From Herminiimonas arsenicoxydans (lineage in GTDB: Bacteria; Pseudomonadota; Gammaproteobacteria; Burkholderiales; Burkholderiaceae_D): a stretch of DNA of 64,000 bases. The notes beneath the pieces were generated by a model. It saw nothing but the letters and a program-made list of their open reading frames with translations, searched no databases and was not told the origin of the DNA. The stretch covers positions 2,232,001 through 2,296,000 of the forward strand of contig CU207211.1 of NCBI GenBank assembly GCA_000026125.1, written 5' to 3'. Each line of letters begins with the position of its first letter. The first letter of the stretch is position 1. The position numbers were made by a program, and so were the translations under genes. Of this stretch, positions 39,540 to 48,195 are shown piece after piece.

Positions 39540-40537
39540 TATTTAATTCCTAATTCTATAAGTTGCTTTCTCGCATCGTCGCGGCTAATTCTTCCAGATT
39601 CAAAACCAGCCCTAATTCTGCCTGCCATCTCTAGCGTTGCGGCATCCATAGTAGGCTCTGCCGCTGGTGCATTTGTACTTTTGGCCCCCTCTTTTGGCGG
39701 ATTGATCATTGCCATGCGAGCTTCTATTTCCGCTGCGCGATTCTCAGGCTCAACACCCTTGTCTTTATAAACCTGCTCAGCCACACGACCACGCGCCTTT
39801 TGAAGAGCAGCATCCGAGCTACCAGATTTTCTATACGGGGCTAAATCATCCAGCACATTCACCTTGCCATTGGTGCCTGCGCGGAAAAGAATCGGGTTGC
39901 CGAACTCATCGGTTCCTGGCTTCACATCGCCCATCTGGATTTCTTTGCGCCGCTCATTCGACAAGCCTGCAGACGCACCGGCAGCGCCAGCCTGGGCGTT
40001 GTTCTCGCCGATTTCCGAGCCTATTTTGCGGTCATAAAGCTTGGCGACTGTAGGATCTAGCACACCGCCAAGTCCGGTCAATCCGTTGATGTTGCGACCG
40101 GTCGATCCCACGGCTTCAAATGGCAACTTGCCGCTTACCGCTGCGTATGCTTGGCCGGTGCGCGTTGGGTCAACACCGCCCTGAATATCAGTGATGGCTT
40201 GCTGCTGCTGGAATTGGCCGGTGGCTTTTGCCATGCGCTCAGCATTATTATCGCCACCGATCCCGAACTGCCGATACATCTTCCGCGCGGCGTCGGTTAG
40301 GTCAGGCATTTGGGTAATGATTTCTTCGATATTCCGACGATTATCATTGGTCATCCGCAAGCCTTCTGCCTCAGCGCCATACTTTTGACCCGCCGACTGT
40401 TGCGCGAACACACGCGCCGCGTTCAACTCTGCCGCATCAGCCGCCTGCTGCTTATACATCGGCGCAGAAGCCAGCACCCGGAATACGCTACCAATGCCCT
40501 GGTTGATGCTATTAACGCCATTGTTTCCGAAGTTCAT
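39539..40537 (-). CDS. Putative internal virion/ejection protein
   Basis: The 332-residue protein starts MNFGNNGVNSINQGIGSVF (40537; an upstream in-frame start is less likely). It is rich in Ala, Gln, Asn and Gly, largely helical, without signal peptide. Its position directly before the giant protein, and its composition, match the ejection proteins of podoviruses. The C-terminus (FESGRISRDDARKQLIELGIK) looks like a small helical hairpin. No enzymatic motif seen. Confidence 0.7.
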   Translation of the reverse strand: MNFGNNGVNSINQGIGSVFRVLASAPMYKQQAADAAELNAARVFAQQSAGQKYGAEAEGLRMTNDNRRNIEEIITQMPDLTDAARKMYRQFGIGGDNNAERMAKATGQFQQQQAITDIQGGVDPTRTGQAYAAVSGKLPFEAVGSTGRNINGLTGLGGVLDPTVAKLYDRKIGSEIGENNAQAGAAGASAGLSNERRKEIQMGDVKPGTDEFGNPILFRAGTNGKVNVLDDLAPYRKSGSSDAALQKARGRVAEQVYKDKGVEPENRAAEIEARMAMINPPKEGAKSTNAPAAEPTMDAATLEMAGRIRAGFESGRISRDDARKQLIELGIK

Positions 40538-40541
40538 ATGT

Positions 40542-41315
40542 TCACCATGTAAAGGATGTTGGGATGGGCTTGCCAACCGCTGAGTTGTTCAAGCCCCAAA
40601 ATCCTGTTCCAAGATTTGAGGTCTGCGGAATGACGGGTGCCGCACCTATGCCAGTAGGAACAGGAGTTTGATACATGCCTGATCCGAGAGCGCCAGCCTC
40701 GCTTGCTGGCTTAGCAGCGCCCCCGAATGCGCCCATCAAGCCCATCGTGCCAACGCCTGATAGCAAGCCACCTGCCAGTTGCATACCAGCATTCGGACGG
40801 GCCGCATTTTGAATGGCGAGCTGATCTACACCCGCCTGACCGCGTGCGAAGTTACCAAGGCGATCTATCCCCGCGGCGGTGTCAGCCATGCGTACTGCCT
40901 CATTCGTCCGCAGGCGACCGGCGCCCGTAGTCTTCGCCATCAAGCCCGCGAGATTGCGTGCGTTCTTCATCACGTTCAGATCGGATGCTGTCTTCGCGTT
41001 GGTGTAATCGTTGGACACATCGCCCTGCGTTGTTGCAACCTGGCTGTTGATCGCCTGCGCAGAATCCACCGGCGCAATAAATTCCTGCGCCAACTGTTGC
41101 TCGATCTGTTGCTGCTCATTCTTACGGTCGTCAATATTGAACTCTTGCGCCTGATCAAGCGCTTTCTTCTCGGCCTTGCGGTTTAACCCATCCTGATTCG
41201 CAAGGGATCGCAACGTCTGTTCTTGCGCGCGCTTTGCCGCATCTGTGTTCGACTTATACTGTATTGCCGTACCAGCAAGCATCGCAATTAAGGCGCCAAT
41301 CTCTAAGCCGGTCAT
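40542..41315 (-). CDS. Putative internal virion/ejection protein with N-terminal hydrophobic helix
   Basis: A 257-residue protein with a hydrophobic N-terminus (GLEIGALIAMLAGTAIQY), then a long Gln/Ala/Lys coiled coil (about 25-85) and a Gly/Ala-rich C-terminal third (GGLLSGVGTMGLMGAFGG). This membrane-active look suits proteins ejected to form a channel through the cell envelope. It lies four bases from its neighbour in the late operon. Exact role unknown. Confidence 0.7.
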   Translation of the reverse strand: MTGLEIGALIAMLAGTAIQYKSNTDAAKRAQEQTLRSLANQDGLNRKAEKKALDQAQEFNIDDRKNEQQQIEQQLAQEFIAPVDSAQAINSQVATTQGDVSNDYTNAKTASDLNVMKNARNLAGLMAKTTGAGRLRTNEAVRMADTAAGIDRLGNFARGQAGVDQLAIQNAARPNAGMQLAGGLLSGVGTMGLMGAFGGAAKPASEAGALGSGMYQTPVPTGIGAAPVIPQTSNLGTGFWGLNNSAVGKPIPTSFTW

Positions 41316-41323
41316 GTCATTCC

Positions 41324-42253
41324 TTATTTATTGATGTAGCCGGAATCGCCAGTGCGCGGATTGGATACGCCATACGACGACGCGCCCATCTGCTTACCTG
41401 CCACCTGCCCGGCACGGATCTGGTTCATCAAATACGCCTGGCTCATATCGCCAAACAAGTTACCAACGGAAGCTCCCGCGCGATCACCAGCTGCGCTCTG
41501 CTGTGTCGCATTCAACTGATTGAGCGCCATTGTTTGGGCGGTGCCAGTATCTATCCCAGACTGAGCCATGCCGATCAGGGACTGGCGACTGCGCTCGTCG
41601 GCCAGTTTCAAATCGGATGCTGCCGAGTCACCCAATCCAGCAGCTTGAATGAGCCCCTTGTTTGTACGCTCCTGCAATTCTGCGTTAGCATCGATGTCCG
41701 CTGATCCGCCGGCCAAGCCAGCGCGGGCCAACCCAAAGCGGTTTTGCCGCTCTGCTTCGCTATACTGTTTATTTACGTCCAGAGCATTGATGTCATACAC
41801 GGCTTTCTTCTGGTCGTCATATAACGCCTGACGCCCGCCCGTGCCGGGAGTTTCTTCCACTCCGGTGAATAAACTGCCGCCCTTGAATAATTCTTGCGAG
41901 CGAAGATAGGCAGGGTCTTGGAGTGCCGCGTTGTTCATTTTCTCGCGGAATCCGCCACCAGCGATTGCGTTACCATCATCGTCTGTCATCCCCAGCAAAT
42001 TTACCGATGGCGCCACATACTCCGAACCGTCAGCCAAGTAGTATTTCTGGCCTTGCTCTAATGAACTTGCTGCACCAACGCCCTTGCGTGTTGGGCTGCC
42101 ATTAAACACTCCATTGATCGTATTTACAGCCGCAGTGATCCGTGCCTGACGATCCTGCTCTTGTGCCTGCGCCGCCGCTGATGGATCGGCTCCTTTGCGG
42201 TATAGGCGGATACCATCGGCGCTATAGCCGCTATATTTATTTGGGATGAGCAT
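41324..42253 (-). CDS. Putative virion protein, Ala/Gln-rich
   Basis: The 309-residue protein begins MLIPNKYSGYSADGIRLYRKG. The middle contains DINALDVNKQYSEAERQNRF and an extended helical region rich in Ala, Gln and Gly. No enzyme motif is visible. It sits between the GNAT-like gene and the ejection proteins, overlapping none and spaced by nine bases or less. This is the usual place for internal core proteins of podoviruses. Confidence 0.68.
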   Translation of the reverse strand: MLIPNKYSGYSADGIRLYRKGADPSAAAQAQEQDRQARITAAVNTINGVFNGSPTRKGVGAASSLEQGQKYYLADGSEYVAPSVNLLGMTDDDGNAIAGGGFREKMNNAALQDPAYLRSQELFKGGSLFTGVEETPGTGGRQALYDDQKKAVYDINALDVNKQYSEAERQNRFGLARAGLAGGSADIDANAELQERTNKGLIQAAGLGDSAASDLKLADERSRQSLIGMAQSGIDTGTAQTMALNQLNATQQSAAGDRAGASVGNLFGDMSQAYLMNQIRAGQVAGKQMGASSYGVSNPRTGDSGYINK

Positions 42254-42664
42254 TTAGGATTCCTCTATCTTTAATCTGACAACTTCGTATTCGTTTGCGA
42301 AACCGATCCGCTTGAGGATTCGCGCCATAGCCCTGCTGCATGAGGCTTCAATTGATGTTGCACCAGCCACGAATGCCCATTTTTTGAAAGTCTCGAACCA
42401 CAGGTCCGCAAGTTCCGCCAACCCCTCGCCGCCGAGCGCGATGATGTTGACCGATACTGATTGCGGGTAATGTCTGAATTCAAATGCGCCGCATATCTCT
42501 GGCGCATACGAAATCCCGATATAGGCGCGGCCATCGCGCGCAAGCTGGATCAGGTCGTCAACCGTAAATTCACCGCGCCCCGCATGCTCAACCACTGGCG
42601 TGAGCAAGCGAATAATCATTCCGCGATGCTCTTCAATGTCGGCGGGAGTGAGTAGGAATTTCAT
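42254..42664 (-). CDS. GNAT-like phage protein
   Basis: A 136-residue protein that abuts the genes on both sides. The layout (N-terminal helices, central GAFEFRHYPQSVSVNIIALGG strands, helix, then RILKRIGFANEYEVVRLKIEE at the end) resembles the GNAT acyltransferase fold, and the IGFANEYEV tail is typical of GNAT C-termini. The acetyl-CoA-binding Q/RxxGxG/A loop is not clear. It may be a structural relative that lost catalysis. Confidence 0.6.
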   Translation of the reverse strand: MKFLLTPADIEEHRGMIIRLLTPVVEHAGRGEFTVDDLIQLARDGRAYIGISYAPEICGAFEFRHYPQSVSVNIIALGGEGLAELADLWFETFKKWAFVAGATSIEASCSRAMARILKRIGFANEYEVVRLKIEES

Positions 42665-44056
42665 TTATACCGGGCCCAAATTTTCGTAATACAAAGTCAA
42701 TGAGTCGAGTCGAAACGGCTTGTTATCAAGATTGCGGAACCGCGGCGAAAACTCTGTGCCGCAGCATTCAATCGGGATCATTCCGCCGCCGCGTGTATTG
42801 CCGATAATCCTAACCTCGTCTGTCAGTGCCAAAGCATTTCTGACATCCCAGCCGAGAGAGAAATAACACTGGCCTTCCATCACGATGTCGATACCGGTAA
42901 TCCGCTTGAGTACGCCGGGCGTCTTGAAATCCATGTAAGGCATTTCCAGCAGCACTTCATATTCCACGCCGTCGTCGGTTTTGATGTCTTCGTCAAAGCG
43001 GTACACGTCGTCACCGCTGCGCAGGTATAGGACGCCCAGGCGTTCGGCAATGGCGTCAACATCGAATGGCATGCGGTAGCGCGACCATGCGGCGATCTTG
43101 GAAGTGCGGGAAAGTGAATAGACGAAGAGCGTGCGGTCGATCGCGCACATGTATTGGCCGGTGCCGTAGTAATACTTGGCGCGCGGTGCGCCTGCCATTC
43201 CGGCGAGGGCGCCTTTTACGAGTGGATCAATAGGCGAGCCGACGTCCACGTCTTCGCGCTTGTCTATCAGGCGGCTGGTAGTAATCGAGCGGAAGCCGAA
43301 ATCTGACAGAAAGAACAGGTCGCCGCCAACGGTGGATAAGCTGTTCGGGTAACTGGTGCCGACGTTTTCCACGTTGTCATCGAATGCCATGTTGGTAGGA
43401 TCAGGATCGATCGTCCATACCTGCGCCCCATCGCGCGCCAGGGCGACCAACTTTTTTTCGTACATGCCGAGCGCTTTGGTTTCGCGGTCACCGGTAGCGT
43501 TCAGGCCGGTGGGCAAAAAGCCGGCATCATTGGCGAGCGTCCAGTCACGCGGCGCACCGGTCTTGCAGTAGCGAACAGTTGTGCCATCGGTGCCCACAGC
43601 GAACATCTTGGATGCGCCTTTAAGTACCGCCGGCGTATGGGGGCAATTTGCATCGGCTATTTCAGGCGCAGGGCCGTCGAAGTAATTGTGCTTTACCGTG
43701 CCGCCAACGTATTCAATTGCTGCGTAGATGAATCCGTTAAAAACGTCCGCATAAGGAACATCTTCGACAACGGTATCCACGCCACCCAATTGCGCCTTAT
43801 TGGCAACAAATAGCGGGTTGGCGTGCGTGACCGTACCTGCGCCATAAAACGTATTGAGCTTGCCCAAGCCAGAAAACAAGCCCTTCGTGCCTGGCTCCAG
43901 CGTTGCTACCTTGACCAAACCGGGGCGCTTCTCAGTGGCCAAGCCGGTCGTGACGTATGCGTTGAGCATGTCGCGCAAACGGTTTGCATCAGATACCGAC
44001 GCGCCTTTGCGCAAGTCAATGCCGAGGTCAAATTTGGAAAAAGTTATGCTTCCCAT
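42665..44056 (-). CDS. P22 gp10-like tail accessory/DNA stabilisation protein
   Basis: The 463-residue protein is rich in beta-strands and Gly/Asp, with WD-like repeats (GTDGTTVRYCKTG, ARDGAQVWTIDPDP, STVGGDLFFLSDFG). Length, composition and place between the connector and ejection proteins match the tail-hub factor that closes the portal after packaging (P22 gp10 and relatives). A homing endonuclease gene lies directly upstream on the other strand. Confidence 0.72.
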   Translation of the reverse strand: MGSITFSKFDLGIDLRKGASVSDANRLRDMLNAYVTTGLATEKRPGLVKVATLEPGTKGLFSGLGKLNTFYGAGTVTHANPLFVANKAQLGGVDTVVEDVPYADVFNGFIYAAIEYVGGTVKHNYFDGPAPEIADANCPHTPAVLKGASKMFAVGTDGTTVRYCKTGAPRDWTLANDAGFLPTGLNATGDRETKALGMYEKKLVALARDGAQVWTIDPDPTNMAFDDNVENVGTSYPNSLSTVGGDLFFLSDFGFRSITTSRLIDKREDVDVGSPIDPLVKGALAGMAGAPRAKYYYGTGQYMCAIDRTLFVYSLSRTSKIAAWSRYRMPFDVDAIAERLGVLYLRSGDDVYRFDEDIKTDDGVEYEVLLEMPYMDFKTPGVLKRITGIDIVMEGQCYFSLGWDVRNALALTDEVRIIGNTRGGGMIPIECCGTEFSPRFRNLDNKPFRLDSLTLYYENLGPV

Positions 44057-44111
44057 ATCACATTCTTTTCAGTATTATACTAGGCATTGATCGTGATTTA
44101 AGGAGAGCGTC

Positions 44112-44909
44112 ATGGGCAAGCCCATCGATCTGATTGGTCAGAAATTTTGCAAATGGACGGTTATATCGAAAGCAGCATCCCCCGCCAGTTACGAGCATCA
44201 GCAGTTTTGGTTGTGCCGTTGCGAGTGCGGAGAAGAGCGCATTAGAAAAGGTGCGCAGTTGCGCTATGCCGAAAAGATGGGCAAGGCTCAAATGTGCAAT
44301 AGCTGCGCAGCCACCTACGGCGGCACCACGCATGGCAAGTCCAAAACGAGCGAATACAAATCTTGGTTCGGTATGACTGCGCGCTGCACTCAACCCGATC
44401 ATGCTGCTTATGCGAACTATGGCGGACGCGGCATTACAGTCTGCGACCACTGGCGATTGTTTGAAAACTTCCTTGCTGACATGGGACCACGCCCAAGCAA
44501 ACAGCATTCGCTGGATCGTATAGACAACAGCAAAGGGTATTCGCCTGAAAATTGCCGCTGGACGACCAGCATTAACCAAAATCGAAACCGGCGCGACAAT
44601 CAACTGCTTACCTTTAATGGCAAGACGCAAACCATTTCTGCGTGGGCTGAAGAAACCGGTATCGGCATGAATACGATTCGCCTGCGCATCAAAAACCATG
44701 GGTGGAGCATCGAACGTGCACTGACCACGTCGCCCACTCATCCGACGGACCGTATAGGCATGCAGTACAAAAACGCACAGCAATATGTGTTTAACGGCCA
44801 ATCGAAAACTCTGCGCGATTGGTGCGCAACCACTGGAATTAGCATGGATCGTCTCCGCTCCCGCCTTAAGCGCGGCTGGAGCATTGATCGTGCATTGACG
44901 CAGGAGTAG
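44112..44909 (+). CDS. HNH homing endonuclease, opposite to the late operon
   Basis: The 265-residue protein starts with a good ribosome site (AAGGAG, seven bases before ATG) and a TATACT -10-like box close upstream. Cysteine pairs (CRCECG, MCNSC) suggest zinc binding. The HNH-like core at about 132-150 reads HSLDRIDN...GYSPENCRW. Two copies of a DNA-binding module (about 164-205 and 223-264, each FNGk..t...W....GI....ir.R.k.gWSI.RALT) make up the C-terminus. It fills the gap between two late genes and is the only gene on this strand in the structural block. Confidence 0.88.
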   Translation: MGKPIDLIGQKFCKWTVISKAASPASYEHQQFWLCRCECGEERIRKGAQLRYAEKMGKAQMCNSCAATYGGTTHGKSKTSEYKSWFGMTARCTQPDHAAYANYGGRGITVCDHWRLFENFLADMGPRPSKQHSLDRIDNSKGYSPENCRWTTSINQNRNRRDNQLLTFNGKTQTISAWAEETGIGMNTIRLRIKNHGWSIERALTTSPTHPTDRIGMQYKNAQQYVFNGQSKTLRDWCATTGISMDRLRSRLKRGWSIDRALTQE

Positions 44910-44914
44910 TCCCA

Positions 44915-45616
44915 TCAGCGCACCGTGAGTTTGTAACCGTCAGGCGTGGAGCGAACCATCTCCGTCGCGCGCTGACCGTCATTAACGATGTAGCGGCGAT
45001 TTTCGTGCTGATCGCCCTGTTCCATCTTCAGCATTTCTGCAAAGGTTGCGCCGGCCGCCTGTGCGTCTGGATGCCGGTAGTGCGCCTTTGCATTGGCAAT
45101 GGCATACAGCAGGATCAGGCGGTCCGGAACGCCAGGGCGATCTGCCGGCTGCGAGAATCGCGGCTGCGGCGCAATGTATTCAATGACCAGCGGATAGATG
45201 CGGTCCGGAATTGGCCAGAGTTCAATCTGCCCATTCAGGTTGTCGTATCGCGTCGGATAGCTGCGCTCAGAAAATTCACGGTCAGCCTCAGATATTCCTT
45301 GCGTCAGCTGGACGCGCTGCACGCCATCGACCAACACCCAGACAGAGCGAACGCTGGCCGGATCAATGTATTCATCCTCGATGTCATTGTGGAAGTCATA
45401 CAGGAACGAGCCAGCCGTGATCGTAATCGTGGCTTTCTTGCGCGCCGGCGTCGGCTTCAGTTTCTTGTAGATGTAGTCATGCCCCTCTTGCAGGAAGGAT
45501 GACAACACGGGATTGTTATTGTTTGACGATGGGCCTTGCGCGACGAATGACAACCGCGCCTTCAACTCAGTCAGGCATTCGCCGAATGTGCGGTTGCGCT
45601 GCTCTAGTCCGTTCAT
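44915..45616 (-). CDS. Head-tail connector (adaptor) protein
   Basis: The 233-residue protein (MNGLEQRNRTFGECLTELKA...) has the mixed helical and beta makeup of P22 gp4/T7 gp11-type adaptors: a helical N-terminus, a YIYKKLKPTPARKK segment, beta-strands, and a helical RLILLYAIANAKAHYR segment. It should sit under the portal and join it to the tail. The start shares ATGA with the holin stop. Confidence 0.7.
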   Translation of the reverse strand: MNGLEQRNRTFGECLTELKARLSFVAQGPSSNNNNPVLSSFLQEGHDYIYKKLKPTPARKKATITITAGSFLYDFHNDIEDEYIDPASVRSVWVLVDGVQRVQLTQGISEADREFSERSYPTRYDNLNGQIELWPIPDRIYPLVIEYIAPQPRFSQPADRPGVPDRLILLYAIANAKAHYRHPDAQAAGATFAEMLKMEQGDQHENRRYIVNDGQRATEMVRSTPDGYKLTVR

Positions 45617-45951
45617 TTTTCTTTCTCCACGCTATTTGTTTCGGCAGGTGGAAACTTGGTGGAAAAAACATTTTCCAATTGGAAGATCGCGCGCGAACCC
45701 ATATGCCCGGCAATGCCAGCAAACGCCACGGTCACCCGAATATCGAAGTTGCTCCAGTCGCACAAGTAGAAGGTGATAAGGCCGGCAAAGGCGGCGGTCA
45801 CGACTTCACCTATGAACTCGGTGATATTCCATGCACGCGCATAGCCTTGCTTCACTTTGCGAATAAATGAAACCGTGCCACCGAGGCAGGCTGTGCCGAC
45901 TACCCACAAGTAAGTGAGCCAGGCTAAATTTTCAGGGGTTCTTTCTGGCAT
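45613..45951 (-). CDS. Putative holin
   Basis: The 112-residue protein starts MPERTPENLAWLTYLWVVG (AGAG six bases upstream). Hydrophobic segments lie at about 10-28, 46-64 and 70-88, with a charged C-terminus (NSVEKEK), the layout of a class I holin. The sequence resembles LydA-type holins (WITEFIGEVVTAAFAGL-like segment). Unusually, it lies 14 kb from the endolysin, in the tail module. It would open the inner membrane so that the signal-less endolysin can act. Confidence 0.75.
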   Translation of the reverse strand: MPERTPENLAWLTYLWVVGTACLGGTVSFIRKVKQGYARAWNITEFIGEVVTAAFAGLITFYLCDWSNFDIRVTVAFAGIAGHMGSRAIFQLENVFSTKFPPAETNSVEKEK

Positions 45952-45959
45952 GGAATTCT

Positions 45960-46274
45960 CTATGGTGTAATCGGATAAACAGGCAACTGCGCCTCTACCT
46001 CTGCCCACGTAGGCTCAGGTCCGCCCGCACGGAAGGCATCGCGTATCTCTGCTGCTTTCTGCCATGTCTCGTAACGCAGCTTAATAAATGCTGCGCCTTC
46101 AGCCTGCCTATATGTTCCAACTGGCTGAAGACCTGTAAGACACGCACTAGCGAGATTGTCGAAATTGACCGATCGAGCAAATGTGTCAAGCCGTTGTTGA
46201 ATCATGGCTTCTAGTGCAGCTTGTTTTTGCGCCGGTGTAGGCTTCTTGATTAGGTTTTCATTGATCGTAATCAT
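45960..46274 (-). CDS. Small phage protein, probable tail-fibre partner
   Basis: The 104-residue protein starts MITINENLIKKPTPAQKQ at 46274, where ATGA overlaps the upstream stop. It is helical and has AEGAAFIKLRYETWQKAAEIRDAF in the middle. Position right after the fibre gene suggests an assembly chaperone or fibre-associated protein. No family was identified with confidence. Confidence 0.62.
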   Translation of the reverse strand: MITINENLIKKPTPAQKQAALEAMIQQRLDTFARSVNFDNLASACLTGLQPVGTYRQAEGAAFIKLRYETWQKAAEIRDAFRAGGPEPTWAEVEAQLPVYPITP

Positions 46275-46516
46275 GCTTGCACCTGCTCTGCGAACCACGC
46301 TTCAGCACCGATTCCGTATCCGTCTGGGGTTGCGAAGTCAGCGTCCCAAGCATGACGGAGTGTACGGTCTGCTGGAATATCCGAATCTTCGACGATGAGA
46401 TATGGAACACCTGCTGGCACATCCTTCTTTGCTACTTCTTCAATCGGAAGTTCGCCGGTTGGGTGGATGATTGCAACACCTGTCGATATTGGGTAGATAA
46501 TTCGTTTGTTTGTCAT
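46271..46516 (-). CDS. Small protein downstream of tail fibre, putative fibre assembly factor
   Basis: The 81-residue protein begins MTNKRIIYPISTGVAIIHPT. IIYPISTGVAIIHPTGE with VPYLIVEDSDIP resembles short proteins next to fibre genes in many podoviruses. It is translated from nine bases after the fibre gene and overlaps the next start by four bases. Confidence 0.65.
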   Translation of the reverse strand: MTNKRIIYPISTGVAIIHPTGELPIEEVAKKDVPAGVPYLIVEDSDIPADRTLRHAWDADFATPDGYGIGAEAWFAEQVQA

Positions 46517-46525
46517 GATGCTCTT

Positions 46526-47773
46526 TCAGCGGAAAAACGCGATATTTACATTGACCAAATCAGCGAGACCTTGCGCAGCAACGCCGGGGATTGACGGTTT
46601 GCCTGTTCTCACTTGGTAGGCTGACGTTGTTTGCGTACTATCTATAGTCCACACAGAAGGCATTTGACCGCCTGTTGTCGAGTCAGTTGAAGCCATACCA
46701 GTTGCGCTGTAATTAGCGTCCGGCATAGCAGCCATAAAGTTCACCACGTAATCACCTACACCAGTATCCGTAATGCTAGACACGTTTCCGCTTCCACGAA
46801 TAGCTACAGTGCCGGTGCCGTTGAAGTTAACCCATGCGCGGCACGCATAGACTGGCGCTGTTCCAGCGGCATTGAATGCTTCACGGATGCCAAGTGGGTC
46901 AACTGATTTACCTTCAACGGTTCCGGCTGCATTTTCTGCTGCTGATGAAAAGTTAGCGGCGACGAATGCTGTACTAGCTGCTTTAGCAGAAGCGTCACCA
47001 ACTGACGGCGTAGGAACTACTGGCGAATCAGCGAAGGTTTTTACACCTGCAATTGATTCAGCACTAGTGCGGTGAACGAGGTTTGCTGGATTGATCGCGG
47101 CTTCGCTTGCGGCAGCGGCAGCGGCAGCAGCTTGTGCGGCAATGCGATCAGCGTCGGCATCTGCGGCCGCTGCAAGAGCAGTTACTTTTGAGGCGTCGGA
47201 AGATGATGCGGAAAGCGCAGCATTTGTGGCATTTGTATCGCTGGCATTTTTGTTTGCCAGAGTGCTTGCTGCATTTGCGTCGGTCGCAAGTTTTGCGGCT
47301 GCAACATCGGAGGCTAGTATAGTTACATTTGCCTCTGCAGCAACGACAGTAGTCTTCGATGCGAGAGCGGCTGCGGCCTCGCTAGTGGCTGTGTTTTTGC
47401 TTGCAAGCGCACTGGCCTCGGATGCTGCCGCGGCAACCTTGAAAGCATTTACCTGAGTTACCGCATCAGCAAGATGCGTTTCAGACAAAGCTGCAGCAGC
47501 GGCGGATGCGGCAGCATCTTCCACGGACGAGCCGACCGCCGCGAGAATGCCCTGCGAAAGATCGTTGCGAACATCTTCGCTGATGGAATCGGTAGTAATG
47601 ACATTCGGATTTAGCTTGCCATCGTCCGCCTGGAGAATGGCAAGGTTGGTGCGAATGTCATTGATGGAGTTCGACGCCTTGTCCAGCTCTGCATTGAGGG
47701 CTGAGTGATCAGTCTCGCTTCCAAAGTCTTCGGTAAAGTCCTTGGTGCGATTGTAGGCTGGTGGTTGCGGCAT
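46526..47773 (-). CDS. Tail fibre protein
   Basis: The 415-residue protein has a short N-terminal anchor region and an Ala/Ser-rich heptad stretch (about 85-225, with repeated ASKNTAT/ALASKTT-like units) that should form a trimeric coiled coil. HRTSAESIAGVKTFADSP is a common fibre motif, followed by a beta-rich distal tip. It should bind the host surface receptor. It follows the small head gene within 12 bp. Long antisense frames over the Ala-rich part are artefacts of codon bias. Confidence 0.85.
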   Translation of the reverse strand: MPQPPAYNRTKDFTEDFGSETDHSALNAELDKASNSINDIRTNLAILQADDGKLNPNVITTDSISEDVRNDLSQGILAAVGSSVEDAAASAAAAALSETHLADAVTQVNAFKVAAAASEASALASKNTATSEAAAALASKTTVVAAEANVTILASDVAAAKLATDANAASTLANKNASDTNATNAALSASSSDASKVTALAAAADADADRIAAQAAAAAAAASEAAINPANLVHRTSAESIAGVKTFADSPVVPTPSVGDASAKAASTAFVAANFSSAAENAAGTVEGKSVDPLGIREAFNAAGTAPVYACRAWVNFNGTGTVAIRGSGNVSSITDTGVGDYVVNFMAAMPDANYSATGMASTDSTTGGQMPSVWTIDSTQTTSAYQVRTGKPSIPGVAAQGLADLVNVNIAFFR

Positions 47774-47784
47774 CGAACTACCCC

Positions 47785-48105
47785 TTACTTGGCTTCAGGT
47801 TTTTTACTTGCTGCTTTCTTGGTTGCCGCCATTGCAGTTTCCAAGCCCTTCGATGCCTTCTTGCCATAGACTTCTTCCACGGCTTCGGAGCCATACTTGG
47901 CACTCAGGCGCGAGAATTCATCTTCTGGATCAGGGACTTCGCCGGATGGCTCACCAATACCAAATTCTTCAACGCTGCGACCGTCTGCGGTCTGCACGTT
48001 TTCTTCGCCAAACAACTCTTGAACGATTGGCAGTTCATGTTCTGGAATATCAACCGGCGTTGTGGTGTGAGCATCACGGCGGATCTTGAATGCAAATAAT
48101 TTCAT
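47785..48105 (-). CDS. Small acidic phage head-region protein
   Basis: The 106-residue protein (MKLFAFKIRRDAHTTTPVDI...) has an acidic middle (EEFGIGEPSGEVPDPEDEF) and a Lys/Ala-rich C-terminus. It lies between the capsid terminator and the tail fibre gene. A role in head completion or decoration is possible from position only. No domain recognised. Confidence 0.62.
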   Translation of the reverse strand: MKLFAFKIRRDAHTTTPVDIPEHELPIVQELFGEENVQTADGRSVEEFGIGEPSGEVPDPEDEFSRLSAKYGSEAVEEVYGKKASKGLETAMAATKKAASKKPEAK

Positions 48106-48133
48106 TTGTTACCTCGTATAGTTTTATTGCTTC

Positions 48134-48165
48134 AAAAAACCCCGCCACCAACGAAGGCAGCGGGG
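48134..48165 (-). terminator. Terminator downstream of major capsid gene
   Basis: On the minus strand CCCCGCTGCC and GGTGGCGGGG pair (two G-U wobbles), with loop TTCGTT and six T after it. It lies 31 bp past the capsid stop. Tail genes follow without an evident new promoter, so read-through is probably partial. Confidence 0.8.
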
Positions 48166-48195
48166 AAGGATTGCCATTGGCAACCGCGAGGAGCT

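Noticed and set aside
47091-47456. An Ala-rich open frame antisense to the tail fibre gene
   Set aside because: Arises from the alternating Ala/Ser codons of the fibre coiled coil.
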